This document shows positions 27,088 to 35,958 of a stretch of 64,000 bases of DNA, one piece after another. The translations under genes were made by a program, and so were the position numbers. Source of the DNA: Nostocoides sp. F2B08 (GTDB lineage: Bacteria > Actinomycetota > Actinomycetes > Actinomycetales > Dermatophilaceae); contig NZ_WESE01000002.1 of NCBI RefSeq assembly GCF_009184895.1, positions 620,001-684,000 on the forward strand, in the 5' to 3' direction. Positions within the stretch are counted from its first letter, which is position 1, and each line of letters opens with the position of its first letter. A model generated the notes under the pieces. It worked only from the letters and a program-made list of their open reading frames with translations, did not search any database and was not told the DNA's origin.

Positions 27088-27591
27088 TCAGTGGTCGTCG
27101 TGGTCGCCCTCGGGGTCACGGGCCGAGCCGGTGCGCGGACGCGGTGCCTGGTGGTGGACGAGGGAGTCGACGATCTGCCCGATCATGCCGGAGTGGTCGT
27201 CGTTGCCGGCGAACTGGCGCTTGACGTCGACGAGGTACTGGGTGAGGCCGTCGAGCCGCGCCGACGTCATCCGCAGGACGCTGACCGCCGCGTCGGGCCG
27301 CTCACGGAAGAACGCGCCGGGGTCGGCGATCCGGTGGACGACGATGTCCTCGGTGGCGCGTGCGGTCGCCGTCGCGGGCCGGTCCAGGACCCAGGACATC
27401 TCCCCGAATATCGCGCCGGGGTGGTCGATCTGGGCGAAGGGCGTTCCGTCCCGCTCGACGACGACCGTCCCGGACACGAGGACGAACATGTGCCCCGGAG
27501 CGGAGCCTTCGGCGATGAGGACCTCGCCGGCGGCCAGGCGCTCCTGCGGCAGGTCGGCGCAGAGCTCGAGCAGGTCGTCCACGGGAGCCAT
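27088..27591 (-). CDS. Cyclic-nucleotide-binding-domain protein
   Basis: This 167-aa protein is a lone CNB domain: LLELCADLPQERLAAGEVLI, GHMFVLVSGTVVVER, and the cassette IFGEMSWVLDRPATATARA, closer to a canonical phosphate-binding cassette than the CNB protein at 18 kb. No HTH or enzymatic domain is attached. Together with the cyclase at 20-24 kb it suggests local cyclic-nucleotide signalling. The tail after residue 140 is charged and probably disordered. Confidence 0.75.
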   Translation of the reverse strand: MAPVDDLLELCADLPQERLAAGEVLIAEGSAPGHMFVLVSGTVVVERDGTPFAQIDHPGAIFGEMSWVLDRPATATARATEDIVVHRIADPGAFFRERPDAAVSVLRMTSARLDGLTQYLVDVKRQFAGNDDHSGMIGQIVDSLVHHQAPRPRTGSARDPEGDHDDH

Positions 27592-27695
27592 TATCGACGG
27601 TGAGGAACCCGCTGCGGGACGTGTGCTCGCTAACCGCGGGAGCCGAGCGGCCGATCCGCTCGCACACCTGACCCCGCTCGGGTGCGACGCTCGCG

Positions 27696-27726
27696 CGAGG
27701 GGCCCAGCCGGTGGCTGGGCCCCTCG
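27696..27726 (-). terminator. Strong stem-loop terminator
   Basis: A perfect 14-bp stem (CGAGGGGCCCAGCC, loop GGT) lies 27 bases past the stop of the VWA gene on its strand and between it and the neighbouring CNB gene. No U tract is evident, as is usual in high-GC actinobacteria. Confidence 0.75.
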
Positions 27727-27752
27727 AGGCTAGGCAGGGAGAACGGCGCGGT

Positions 27753-29498
27753 CTACTGCGGTGCGGGCGGCACCAGGCAGTCGACCGGGTCGCTGACGTT
27801 GCCGGATCCGTCCTCAGCGGTCAGGACGGCGTCGCCCTTGCCCTTGAGGTTCCAGTCGACGGCGCCCGAACCCGCCTTCTGGGCGGGCTCCGCTCCCGGC
27901 GCCTGGGTGTACTTGATGTTGGACGGGTTGTCGAAGGCGCCGAACACGTGTCCTGAACCGTCATCCGTCACGAAGAGGTCGACGTCGACCGCTCCCCAGA
28001 CGTCGTCGACGGCGCTGATCGTGTAGAAGCCGTCCGGGTTCTGGGCCCGTCCGCCCGATCCGGGGGCGGCCGGGATCTGCCCGCCCGGGTTCGGACCCGG
28101 GACGCACATCGCCACCGGCGGTGTGGTGTCGTCCCAGATCTTCTCGACCTCGAGGCTGCCGGTCTCGTCGTCGATCGTCACGGTCGCACCGATCATGTCC
28201 GTGCCGAGGCTGGACGGAGCGACCGGGACCTCGTAGGTGAAGGTGACCTCACCGTTGGCGTCCGTGGTGCAGTCCGCCGGCGAGCAGGTGCCGGTCGCGC
28301 CCGCATTGTTCCCGGTCACCGCGAAGTCGACCGGCCAACCCGCGAGCATCCCCGCAGGGCCGTCGACCGTCGCCGTCACCGTGTGCTCGTTGTCCACGCC
28401 GAGCTCGTTCGTCGCCGTGGCGGGAGCAAGCGAGAAGGCGAAGACGTGGACGTCCTCGCAGGCCTCGACGGTCTGCTCGGAGGTCGCGTCGCTCTTCGGG
28501 CCGAGGCCGGTGGCCTCTGCGCAGACCTCGTGGGTCCCCGGTGTCAGGTCCGCCGCGGTCGCCGAGAAGTTGGCCGTCACGGGACCGTCCACGGGAGGGA
28601 CCGGCGCGATCGAGTCGAGCGTGGCACCCGTCAAGGTGACCGACGACAGTTCGGTGGCCGTGACATTCTGCACGATGTCGGGCAGGTTGGCCGGGTTGGC
28701 CACGTTGGTGCATGTGCCGCCGGTTGCGTCGGCCATCGCCTGGAGCGTGCCGTCCGATCCGGTGTTGCATGCCGCGCCTGCCCCGACCGCAAACGAGAAG
28801 ATCGTCGCGTCGGCGTTGACCAGGCTCGTCACTGCAGCGTTGAACCCGCCGCCGCCGGTGTTGGAGGCACCGTCCGAGAGGAAGACGACGTTCTTGCTGA
28901 CCGCCGCAGAGGCGTTCACACTCGTCGACGCCGCAGTGAGCCCGGCCGTGTAGTTGGTCGAACCGCTGCCGACGGCCCGTGGCATGAACAGGTTGACCCC
29001 GCCGATGACGACGGAGCCGATGACCGTGTTCACGTCCGGGCTGCTCGGGGCGTTGATCGGTTGGTCTCCGCCAGCCGAGGACATGTCGGCGCTGGCGCCA
29101 TTCGTGCCGAAGACCGCCAGCCCGACGTCGAGTGCGGACCCGTCCGACACGATCGTGGTGTTGAGATTGGTGACGGCGGCCTTCTCACAGTCGAGGATGG
29201 TGCCCAGCCCGCCGCCGCACGCGTTTCCGGCGCTGCCGCTGACGTCGATGACATAGGTCCAGTGGACGTTCGGTTGGCCCTCGCCGACGGACGCGCTGCC
29301 CGTGAACGGGACATCGACGTCGGTGTCGCCGACCGGGATGAGGAAGGTGCCACCCGATCCGGCGGGATCGAGGGTGACGGACAGCTCCGCGCCGTTGGAC
29401 AGGGTGGCGGAGTCGGTGGCGGCGATCGCCGGGGGGGCGACCGCCACGAGTAGAGCGAGGGTTGCGACGCCGAGGCGCGCGGCCCGTGAAGAATTCAT
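27753..29498 (-). CDS. Secreted VWA-domain protein with Ig-like domains
   Basis: A 581-aa exported protein with a signal peptide (about 1-27, ALLVAVAPPAIAA). A von Willebrand A domain (about 78-275) has the metal-ion-dependent adhesion motif DVSGS near residue 86. A bacterial Ig-like (Big_1 type) region follows (TNELGVDNEHTVTATVDGPA ... GEVTFTYEVP, about 360-440), then a beta-rich tail. There is no sorting signal or C-terminal membrane anchor, so it is probably released or loosely bound. The likely role is adhesion or ligand binding. Confidence 0.82.
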   Translation of the reverse strand: MNSSRAARLGVATLALLVAVAPPAIAATDSATLSNGAELSVTLDPAGSGGTFLIPVGDTDVDVPFTGSASVGEGQPNVHWTYVIDVSGSAGNACGGGLGTILDCEKAAVTNLNTTIVSDGSALDVGLAVFGTNGASADMSSAGGDQPINAPSSPDVNTVIGSVVIGGVNLFMPRAVGSGSTNYTAGLTAASTSVNASAAVSKNVVFLSDGASNTGGGGFNAAVTSLVNADATIFSFAVGAGAACNTGSDGTLQAMADATGGTCTNVANPANLPDIVQNVTATELSSVTLTGATLDSIAPVPPVDGPVTANFSATAADLTPGTHEVCAEATGLGPKSDATSEQTVEACEDVHVFAFSLAPATATNELGVDNEHTVTATVDGPAGMLAGWPVDFAVTGNNAGATGTCSPADCTTDANGEVTFTYEVPVAPSSLGTDMIGATVTIDDETGSLEVEKIWDDTTPPVAMCVPGPNPGGQIPAAPGSGGRAQNPDGFYTISAVDDVWGAVDVDLFVTDDGSGHVFGAFDNPSNIKYTQAPGAEPAQKAGSGAVDWNLKGKGDAVLTAEDGSGNVSDPVDCLVPPAPQ

Positions 29499-29696
29499 GA
29501 CAGGTCTCCTAGCGTGGTTGATGCGCAGGCCCTGCTAGCCCTTTCCCGACGGGAAGCATCGTTACGCTACTGCGACCAATTTCACGTTGGATAGTGATAC
29601 CAGCGGTTCTCAGCCGTTCGGCTTGATCTGCGAAAACGTCGTCAGGTTGACGTATCAGGCACCGCCGACTCACCTCGCACCGGCTCCGAGCGCGGG

Positions 29697-30656
29697 TCAG
29701 AGTTGGCCGGCCACCGACGCCAGGTAGCGCACGAGGGCACGGGCGGCCGACCGCGGCGCCGCCTGCTCGACCACTGCGTTGTAGTTCGTGTTCGTGTTCA
29801 CGTCGTAGGTGAGCAGTCGTCCGTCGACGGACTCGATGAACTCGATGCCGCAGACCTCGATCCCGTTGTCCCGGGCGAAGGCGATATAGCGGTCGACGAT
29901 GGGGTGCGCGAACCCCTCGCGCAGCGAGAAGAGCTGCTGGTCCGGCTCGGGCTCCACCGTCGCGCCGGGCGGCATGAGCGGCCGTCCGGTCTCCGGGTCG
30001 ATCGCACACGCGTCGGCCGGGCAGAGCTGGAAGCCGCCGCGCGCCGTGTCGGCGTCGATCGCATAGACGAACTCACCGCCGACGATCTCGACGCGAGTGA
30101 TCCGCGGCTCGGCGGCCACGACGTACTCCTGGACGAGCGTGATGCCGTCCTGCGGCTCCTCGAACTCGTCCGACTGCACGTAGTCCGCGAGCTCCGCGTG
30201 GTCGTCGAAGCGCCGCACCCCGAGGCCCTTGCCGCCCTGGTTGTGCTTGGTGACGAACGGTGCCGGGATCGAGGCGGCGGCCGCGACGACGTGCTCGCGT
30301 CCGACCGCCGCCACGGTCCGCGGCGTCTCGATCCCGGCCGCCCGCAGCCGGGCGAGCTGGTCGACCTTGCTCATCTCGAGCTCGAGCACCCGCCGGCCGT
30401 TGACCGTGCGCCGCCCGTGCGACTCGAGCCACGACAGCACCGCCCGGCTGTAGTCCTTGGACAGGTGGTGCTCCCGGGTGTGCGCCGACGCGCTGATCCG
30501 CGACCAGAACACCCCCTCGGGCGGCGTGGAGCCGAGGTCGAGCACCCCGTCGGTCAGCAGCCACTCCTCGACCGCGACGCCCTCGGCCTCGAACGCCGCC
30601 GCGAACGGCGGGAACCACTCCGGGTTCTCGTGCAGCGCATAGACGGTCGTGGTCAT
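29697..30656 (-). CDS. ATP-grasp (RimK-like) ligase
   Basis: The 319-aa protein has an ATP-grasp fold: a glycine-rich lid VTKHNQGGKGLGVRRF, LVQEYVVAAEPRITRVEIVG, and the metal-binding end YDVNTNTNYNAVVEQ. It resembles RimK-type amide ligases that join amino acids to a carboxylate. The N-terminal 100 residues (VYALHENPEWFPPFAAAF) form the pre-ATP-grasp domain. The substrate is unknown. It stands alone, downstream of the HU gene in the same direction. Confidence 0.78.
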   Translation of the reverse strand: MTTTVYALHENPEWFPPFAAAFEAEGVAVEEWLLTDGVLDLGSTPPEGVFWSRISASAHTREHHLSKDYSRAVLSWLESHGRRTVNGRRVLELEMSKVDQLARLRAAGIETPRTVAAVGREHVVAAAASIPAPFVTKHNQGGKGLGVRRFDDHAELADYVQSDEFEEPQDGITLVQEYVVAAEPRITRVEIVGGEFVYAIDADTARGGFQLCPADACAIDPETGRPLMPPGATVEPEPDQQLFSLREGFAHPIVDRYIAFARDNGIEVCGIEFIESVDGRLLTYDVNTNTNYNAVVEQAAPRSAARALVRYLASVAGQL

Positions 30657-30696
30657 GGCGGGTGCCTTTCGATCCGGTATGCGCGCGAGACTCGCG

Positions 30697-30720
30697 CACG
30701 ACCGCCCGGTTCGGGTCGTG
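30697..30720 (-). terminator. Possible stem-loop downstream of the HU gene
   Basis: CACGACC and GGTCGTG form a 7-bp stem with a ten-base loop, about 40 bases beyond the HU stop codon on its strand. The stem is short, so this is tentative. Confidence 0.35.
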
Positions 30721-30757
30721 GTGGGTGCGTCAGTCCGAGCGGACTGCGTGGCGGGGA

Positions 30758-31036
30758 TCAGGCGTCGGAGACGGCCCGCTTGAAGGCGGTCGCGGGCTTG
30801 AACGCCGGCGACGTGCTGGCCGCGATGTCGATGCTCTCACCGGTCTGCGGGTTGCGGCCCTGACGTGCGGCGCGGTGCCGCGTCTCGAACGTGCCGAAGC
30901 CGGAGAGCGAGACCTTCTCGCCCTTGGCGAGGGTGTCGATGATGCCGGAGATGACTGCGCCCACGGCTGCATCCGCCTGGGCGTTCGACAGGTCGGTCTC
31001 GCGCGCGACGACGTCCACGAGGTCCTTGCGATTCAT
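30758..31036 (-). CDS. hup: HU-family nucleoid DNA-binding protein
   Basis: A 92-aa HU/IHF-type protein: MNRKDLVDVVARETDLSNAQ, the GEKVSLSGFGTFETRHRAAR core, GRNPQTGE at the DNA-binding arm, and AFKPATAFKRAV at the end. It bends and compacts DNA as a dimer. It lacks the lysine/alanine-rich C-terminal tail of mycobacterial HupB, so it is the short bacterial-type HU. The ATG at 31036 is the standard HU start; the frame is open upstream without homology. Confidence 0.93.
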   Translation of the reverse strand: MNRKDLVDVVARETDLSNAQADAAVGAVISGIIDTLAKGEKVSLSGFGTFETRHRAARQGRNPQTGESIDIAASTSPAFKPATAFKRAVSDA

Positions 31037-31163
31037 GTGTATTGCCTCTCTTGTCCTGAGCGACCCTCCACCTGGAGGATCCGATCGCGGCCTTCGCCGC
31101 GTTCCCCGCCACGATAGGTGCTCCCGGCCCCGAGTGCGGCCCGACACGGAGCGGGGCCGTCGA

Positions 31164-31892
31164 TCAGTCCCCGACGGCGTCGAGCCCGTCCAGCCGTGCC
31201 AGCTGTGCGGCCAGCTCGGTCATCGACGCGACCTCGAGGTCTGCGGAACTGAAGTGGTCGGGGTAGCGGCCACCGCCGCGGTTGACCCAGGCCGTCCTCA
31301 GACCGGCTCGGTGGGCGCCGTCGATGTCCCACGGGTGCACCGCGACGAGCATGCACTCGGCCGGGGTGAGCGCGGCGGTCTCCACCGCATACGCATAGGC
31401 GGAGGGAGCCGGTTTCCACAGCGGCGCGTCCTCGACCGAGAGCAGCGCCTCGAAGGAGTCGCGGATCCCGGCCCGGCTCAGCAGCCCTTCCGCGACCGTC
31501 GCGCTGCCGTTGCTCAACGTGAGCAGGCGGATCCGCAGACCGGCCAGCCGACGGATGCCCGGCACGACGTCCGGGTGGGTCGACAGCCCACCGAAGCCCG
31601 TCATGACGTGCTCGACCGCGCCCTCGACGTCCTCGACCTGCCCGCGCAGCCGCGCCGCCAGCAGGGTGCGGCCGAGGTCGGCGAAGCGTGGGTTGACGCC
31701 GACCGCGGTCAGCGCGAAGCCGTCCCGCAGCAGCGAGGCGAACCACGTCGCCGACAGGTGCCCGGGTGCCCCGACGTCGGTGAACCGCTGCGCGAGCGGA
31801 GCCATGTCGGACAACGTCTCGTTGACGTCGAAGACCAGGGCCTTCGGTCTCACCGCTCCGCCGCCCGGCCCGGCTCCGGCGACCCGGCTCAT
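31164..31892 (-). CDS. HAD-family hydrolase (haloacid dehalogenase type II-like)
   Basis: The 242-aa protein has HAD motif I LVFDVNETLSDM (nucleophile Asp), motif II LLTLSNGSATV, a lysine in PLWKPAP and the acidic motif near AVHPWDIDGA. These match the type II haloacid dehalogenase-like group, which dephosphorylates or dehalogenates small acids. ATG 31892 overlaps the upstream TlpA-like gene (ATGA), so expression is coupled, though the functional link is unclear. The first 15 residues are not conserved; the true start could be the GTG before RPKALVF. Confidence 0.83.
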   Translation of the reverse strand: MSRVAGAGPGGGAVRPKALVFDVNETLSDMAPLAQRFTDVGAPGHLSATWFASLLRDGFALTAVGVNPRFADLGRTLLAARLRGQVEDVEGAVEHVMTGFGGLSTHPDVVPGIRRLAGLRIRLLTLSNGSATVAEGLLSRAGIRDSFEALLSVEDAPLWKPAPSAYAYAVETAALTPAECMLVAVHPWDIDGAHRAGLRTAWVNRGGGRYPDHFSSADLEVASMTELAAQLARLDGLDAVGD

Positions 31893-32551
31893 CCGTCCGC
31901 CAGCTGAGCCACGGCGTCCCGCAGGCCGTCCCCGCCGAGGGCGCCGTTGACGACCTCGACCTCGCCGTCGGTGCCGAGCAGCGCGAAGGCCGGCTGGTAG
32001 ACGACCCCGAAGTCACGCCACAGGACGCCTTCGACGTCGACGAGGTGGGTCATCTCGCCGGTTCCGGTGTCGGCGACGAAGTCCTCCATCTCGGGCACCT
32101 GACCCCGGCCCGGCACACCGAGGAGGACGACGGGCGAGCCGGACGCCTCCAGCTCCGCAGCCACCTCGGCGACCTCCGGCGCCTCGCCCCGGCAGATGGT
32201 GCACCACGGAGCCCAGAACCACAGGATGACGCCCTTGTCCTGGGTCACGGCCGGGTCGAACTGCGCCCCGTCGAGGGTCTCGACCGCGAGGAACTCGCGG
32301 GAGACCTGCTCCGACGCCTCGGCCGTCGAGTCATCCGACCCCTCGGCCGCGTCGGCGCCCTCGGTCGCGTCGGCGCCGTCGGAGGCGTCGGCTGCGTCGG
32401 AGTCATCCGATCCGGTGTCGACGGTTGGCGCGGCAGCCTGCGTCGTTGCCGCGCCGGACGCGTCGTCGTCGGCGGCCGACGAGCAGCCGGCCAGGGCGAG
32501 CGCGACGCCGAGAGTGGCAGCGGCGACCGTCGTGCGTGCGGACATCATCAT
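31889..32551 (-). CDS. TlpA/ResA-like thioredoxin-fold lipoprotein
   Basis: A lipoprotein signal with lipobox ALAGC (Cys near 23) is followed by a disordered linker that is almost entirely Asp/Ala/Ser/Glu/Thr/Gly (about 28-82), then a thioredoxin-like domain with active site WAPWCTIC (C117, C120). It would face outside the cell membrane and reduce or exchange thiols. The adjacent divergent CcdA-like gene is a natural electron source. The linker is unusually acidic and repetitive. Confidence 0.85.
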   Translation of the reverse strand: MMMSARTTVAAATLGVALALAGCSSAADDDASGAATTQAAAPTVDTGSDDSDAADASDGADATEGADAAEGSDDSTAEASEQVSREFLAVETLDGAQFDPAVTQDKGVILWFWAPWCTICRGEAPEVAEVAAELEASGSPVVLLGVPGRGQVPEMEDFVADTGTGEMTHLVDVEGVLWRDFGVVYQPAFALLGTDGEVEVVNGALGGDGLRDAVAQLADG

Positions 32552-32724
32552 GAGAGGGCCCTCCTGGGGTTTGTTGCGCGTGGAACCCGGTGGCCGACCG
32601 GTTCCATTCCCGTGAGCGGGATCGTTCTCGACGTATTCGGAGCCGGCGGGAATCGGGGATGGGGGTCACCGGGTTCCCGGGTGCGAAGGACCCGCCCCCC
32701 TGCCACCGACCCCTTGGGACGACG

Positions 32725-33582
32725 ATGGACCTCCTGCCCGCCGTGGCGCTCGCCGTTTCGGCGGGCGCGATCGCCGCCTTCAACCCGTGCGGCTTCGCGC
32801 TCCTGCCCGCCTATCTCGCGCTCTTCCTCGGCGAGCCGACCGGGCGCCGGGCCGCGGTCGGTCGCGCACTGGGTGTGGGGCTGGCGGTCACGGTCGGCTT
32901 CGTCCTCGTCTTCGGAGTCGCCGGCCTTCTCGTGACGGTGCTGGCCATCGGGCTCGGTGACTGGCTCAGCTTCGTGACCATCGCCTCGGGCATTCTCCTC
33001 CTCGCCGTCGGCGTCCTCCTGCTGAGCGGGCGCGAGTTCGCGATGAACGCCGCACGGATCCGGCTCGCCGTCGACGGCACGCCTCGCGGGATGGTGGCCT
33101 ACGGCGTCGTGTATGCGGTGGTCTCGCTCTCCTGCACGCTCCCCGTGTTCCTGGCGGCGGTCATCACCGCCTTCACCGCAGGATCCGCCACGGCGGGGGT
33201 GCTAGCCCTCCTCGGCTACGCCGTCGGCATGGGTGCCGTCCTCGTCGTTCTCTCCCTCGTCACCGCCCTCTTCGGAGCGAGCGCGATGCGGCGGACGCGG
33301 GGTGTGGCGCCGCACCTGAAGCGCATCTCGGGAGCCTTCCTCGTGCTCGCCGGCGCCTACGTGACCTGGTACGGCTGGGTCGAGTACCGCGCCTTCCAGG
33401 GCGACCTGATCTCCGGGGGGCCGGTGGAGTGGGTGACGAGCCTGTCGAGCCAGATCTCCTCATTCCTTGCACAGACCGGTCCATGGCTCGCCGTCGGAGC
33501 ACTCGCACTCGTTGCGGCGGCCGTCGCACTGGCCGAGGTCCGGCGCCGGCGCGCCAGGCCGCGTGTCGACCGGGTCCCCTGA
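32725..33582 (+). CDS. CcdA/DsbD-like thiol-disulfide transmembrane protein
   Basis: The 285-aa protein has seven or so membrane helices. The first carries the CcdA signature FNPCGFALLPAYLALF with a cysteine, and VSLSCTLPVFLA places the second cysteine in helix 4, the pair that carries electrons from the cytoplasm across the membrane. It is divergent from the TlpA-like lipoprotein, its probable partner. The ATG at 32725 begins the first conserved helix. Confidence 0.83.
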   Translation: MDLLPAVALAVSAGAIAAFNPCGFALLPAYLALFLGEPTGRRAAVGRALGVGLAVTVGFVLVFGVAGLLVTVLAIGLGDWLSFVTIASGILLLAVGVLLLSGREFAMNAARIRLAVDGTPRGMVAYGVVYAVVSLSCTLPVFLAAVITAFTAGSATAGVLALLGYAVGMGAVLVVLSLVTALFGASAMRRTRGVAPHLKRISGAFLVLAGAYVTWYGWVEYRAFQGDLISGGPVEWVTSLSSQISSFLAQTGPWLAVGALALVAAAVALAEVRRRRARPRVDRVP

Positions 33583-33595
33583 CCCGGCGACACGC

Positions 33596-34954
33596 TCAGC
33601 CGAGATCCTCCAGGGCCACCCCTATGCCGCGGTGGAACGTCGGGAAGGCGAGGATCATCGACCTCAGCTTCTCGACCGGGACCTCGGCGTGGACGGCCAC
33701 TGCGAGCGCTCCCATGATCTCGCCGCCGGCCGGCCCCATCGTCGTCGCACCGACGAGCACGCCGCGGTCTGCGTCCTCGATGATCTTGATCAGGCCGTCG
33801 TTGCCCTTCGCGTGGATCCAGGCGCGGCTGGCGCCGGACAGCGGGGTGCAGCCGACCCGCACGTTGGCGTAGCGCTCGCGGGCCGTGGCCTCGGTCAGAC
33901 CGACCGCGCCGACCTCCGGGTCGGTGAAAGTCACCCGGGGCAGCGCGGCGTAGGACGCCGGAGGGCCGTCCTCACCGAGGATGTCCCGGATGACGATGCC
34001 GGCCTGGTACATCGCGATGTGGGTGAACGCACCTTCGCCCGTCACGTCGCCGACCGCCCAGACCCCGGGCGCCACCCGGCACCGTTCGTCGACGGGGGCC
34101 ACCCGGGCGTTCTGGTCGACGCCGACGGCCGTCAGTCCGACGGCGGCCGGGTCGGCCCGCCGGCCCGTCGAGACGAGCAGCCGATCGCCGGTGACCGCGG
34201 AGCCGTCGTCGAGGTGGACGGTGATGCCGGCACCGTCGGAGGAGACCCGCTCGGCGCGCACTCCCGTGTGCACGGTGATCCCGTCCCGCCGCAGGACCTC
34301 GACGACGAGGTCGCCCGCCTCGGGCTCCTCGGCGGACAGCAGTCGCGGGGCGCCTTCGATGATCGTCACGTCGACGCCGAAGCGGGCGAAGACCTGGCCC
34401 AGCTCGCACCCGATCGCCCCGCCGCCGAGCACGACGATCGATTGCGGGAGCTCTGCGGTCTCGACGGCCTGCCGGTTGGTCCAGTAGTCCACCTCCGAGA
34501 GGCCCGGGACCGGCGGGATCGCCGCCGTGCTGCCGGTGGCCACGACGATGCCGGTGCGCACCGCATACCGGGTGTCGCCGACGGCCACCTCGGTCGGCGA
34601 GACGATCCGCCCCTCGCCCCGCGCGAAAGTCCCGCCCTTGCCGGTGAAGCGCTCCACGGCGACCGTGTCGTCCCAGGAGTCGGTGGCCTCCTCGCGGATG
34701 CGGGCGGCCACGGTGCTCCAGTCCGGCGTCACCCCGCTGACGTGGCCCGCGAGGCCGTCCACGCGGCGGGCCTCGGCGAGCGAGTATGCGGCCCGCACCA
34801 TCATCTTCGTCGGGATGCATCCCCAGTACGGGCACTCGCCACCGACGAGCCGATGCTCGATGCCGAGCACGCTCAGCCCTCGCTCGGCGAGCGTATTGGC
34901 CACGTGCTCTCCTCCGGGGCCCAGCCCGATGACCGCGACGTCGAATGTCTGCAT
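33596..34954 (-). CDS. Flavin disulfide oxidoreductase (lipoamide dehydrogenase / mycothione reductase-like)
   Basis: A 452-aa class I pyridine-nucleotide-disulfide oxidoreductase: FAD-binding AVIGLGPGGEHVA, redox disulfide GGECPYWGCIPTK (C41/C46), NAD(P)H-binding VVLGGGAIGCELGQVFARFG, and the FAD-pocket GVWAVGDVTGEG. The C-terminal catalytic dyad region reads AFPTFHRGIG rather than the HPT..E of lipoamide dehydrogenases, so it is not a standard E3 component. The ATG at 34954 matches the family start; the frame extends upstream without conservation. The function is likely reduction of a small disulfide or quinone. Confidence 0.85.
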   Translation of the reverse strand: MQTFDVAVIGLGPGGEHVANTLAERGLSVLGIEHRLVGGECPYWGCIPTKMMVRAAYSLAEARRVDGLAGHVSGVTPDWSTVAARIREEATDSWDDTVAVERFTGKGGTFARGEGRIVSPTEVAVGDTRYAVRTGIVVATGSTAAIPPVPGLSEVDYWTNRQAVETAELPQSIVVLGGGAIGCELGQVFARFGVDVTIIEGAPRLLSAEEPEAGDLVVEVLRRDGITVHTGVRAERVSSDGAGITVHLDDGSAVTGDRLLVSTGRRADPAAVGLTAVGVDQNARVAPVDERCRVAPGVWAVGDVTGEGAFTHIAMYQAGIVIRDILGEDGPPASYAALPRVTFTDPEVGAVGLTEATARERYANVRVGCTPLSGASRAWIHAKGNDGLIKIIEDADRGVLVGATTMGPAGGEIMGALAVAVHAEVPVEKLRSMILAFPTFHRGIGVALEDLG

Positions 34955-35134
34955 GCTGATCCTCTCGCTCGGCGCGCTGGCCACGACCCTACGCCGCGCG
35001 GAATGCCACGTCCCGTCAGCGGGTTGCCCCACCATCACACCGCCGCCTGCGAGCGGAACGGCAGTGGCGGACGGGCCGGGAATCGGACGCACCTGTCACC
35101 GGGTTCCGAGGGTGTGCACGAGGGACAATCGACC

Positions 35135-35677
35135 GTGGACGATGCGCGCGCCCGGGCGTTCCGGGAGCACGTGGAGCCCGAGATCGAGGTCATGCTGCGG
35201 GTGGCGCTCAGCCTGACCCGCGAGCGCGCCGACGCAGAGGACCTCGTGCAGGAGTCCCTGATCCGCGCGCTCCGTGCGCTCGACTCCTTCGACGGCCGAC
35301 ATCCTCGGGCCTGGCTCTTGACCATCGTCCGACGCACCCACCTCAACATGAACCGACGCCGTCGGCCCGACCCGGTCGGCGACTGGGACGTCCTCGGCGA
35401 CCAGCGGCCGGCCTTCGGCGCCGGCACCGCACCGAGCGCCGAGCAGGCGCATCTCGACGCCACCCTGAGCTCCCGCCTCACCGACGCCCTCGAGGACCTG
35501 GACCCGAAGTTCCGCTCCGTCGTCGTCCTCGTCGACGTCCACGACCTGTCCTACGCCGAGGCGGCCGCCGTCCTCGACGTCCCCGTCGGCACGGTCATGT
35601 CCCGGCTCAGCCGGGCCCGCAACCGACTCCGCGCCGCGCTCGGCCCCGAGTTCCTGACCCCTGGGAGGCCCGCATGA
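35135..35677 (+). CDS. ECF-family RNA polymerase sigma factor
   Basis: Region 2 (SLTRERADAEDLVQESLIRA, FDGRHPRAWLLTIVRRTHLN) and region 4 (LDPKFRSVVVLVDVHDLSYA, GTVMSRLSRARNRLRAALG) are typical of group 4 sigma factors, which direct RNA polymerase to stress or envelope genes. I use the GTG at 35135, with AGGGA upstream; the GTG at 35114 is an alternative. It overlaps the anti-sigma gene by four bases (ATGA). Confidence 0.88.
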   Translation: MDDARARAFREHVEPEIEVMLRVALSLTRERADAEDLVQESLIRALRALDSFDGRHPRAWLLTIVRRTHLNMNRRRRPDPVGDWDVLGDQRPAFGAGTAPSAEQAHLDATLSSRLTDALEDLDPKFRSVVVLVDVHDLSYAEAAAVLDVPVGTVMSRLSRARNRLRAALGPEFLTPGRPA

Positions 35678-35952
35678 AGCAGTCACTTCGGCAGATGATC
35701 ACCTGTCACTGGACCGCAAAGCGCATCCAGAGGTACCTCGACGCCGACCCGTCGGCGCCGCTCACCGCGGAGGAGGTCGCGCGCCTCGAGGCCCACCTCG
35801 CGGAGTGCGAGCGGTGCACCCGGGTCACCGAGGAGCACCGGGTGCTCCATCGCGCCCTCTCGCTGTGGCCCGGTGCCGCGGTGCCCGACCAGCGGTCGGT
35901 CGAGCGGGTCCGGTCCTTCCTCGACGAGCTGACCGACGGCTCGCGGAGCTGA
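35674..35952 (+). CDS. Zinc-binding anti-sigma factor (ZAS domain)
   Basis: This 92-aa protein has the ZAS pattern: an early Cys-His (ITCHWTAKRIQRYLD) and HLAECERC (Hx3CxxC), which bind zinc and hold the ECF factor inactive. It has no membrane helix, so it is a soluble, probably redox- or signal-sensing anti-sigma factor. Co-translation with the sigma gene fits the usual one-to-one partner arrangement. Confidence 0.83.
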   Translation: MKQSLRQMITCHWTAKRIQRYLDADPSAPLTAEEVARLEAHLAECERCTRVTEEHRVLHRALSLWPGAAVPDQRSVERVRSFLDELTDGSRS

Positions 35953-35958
35953 GGGCGG

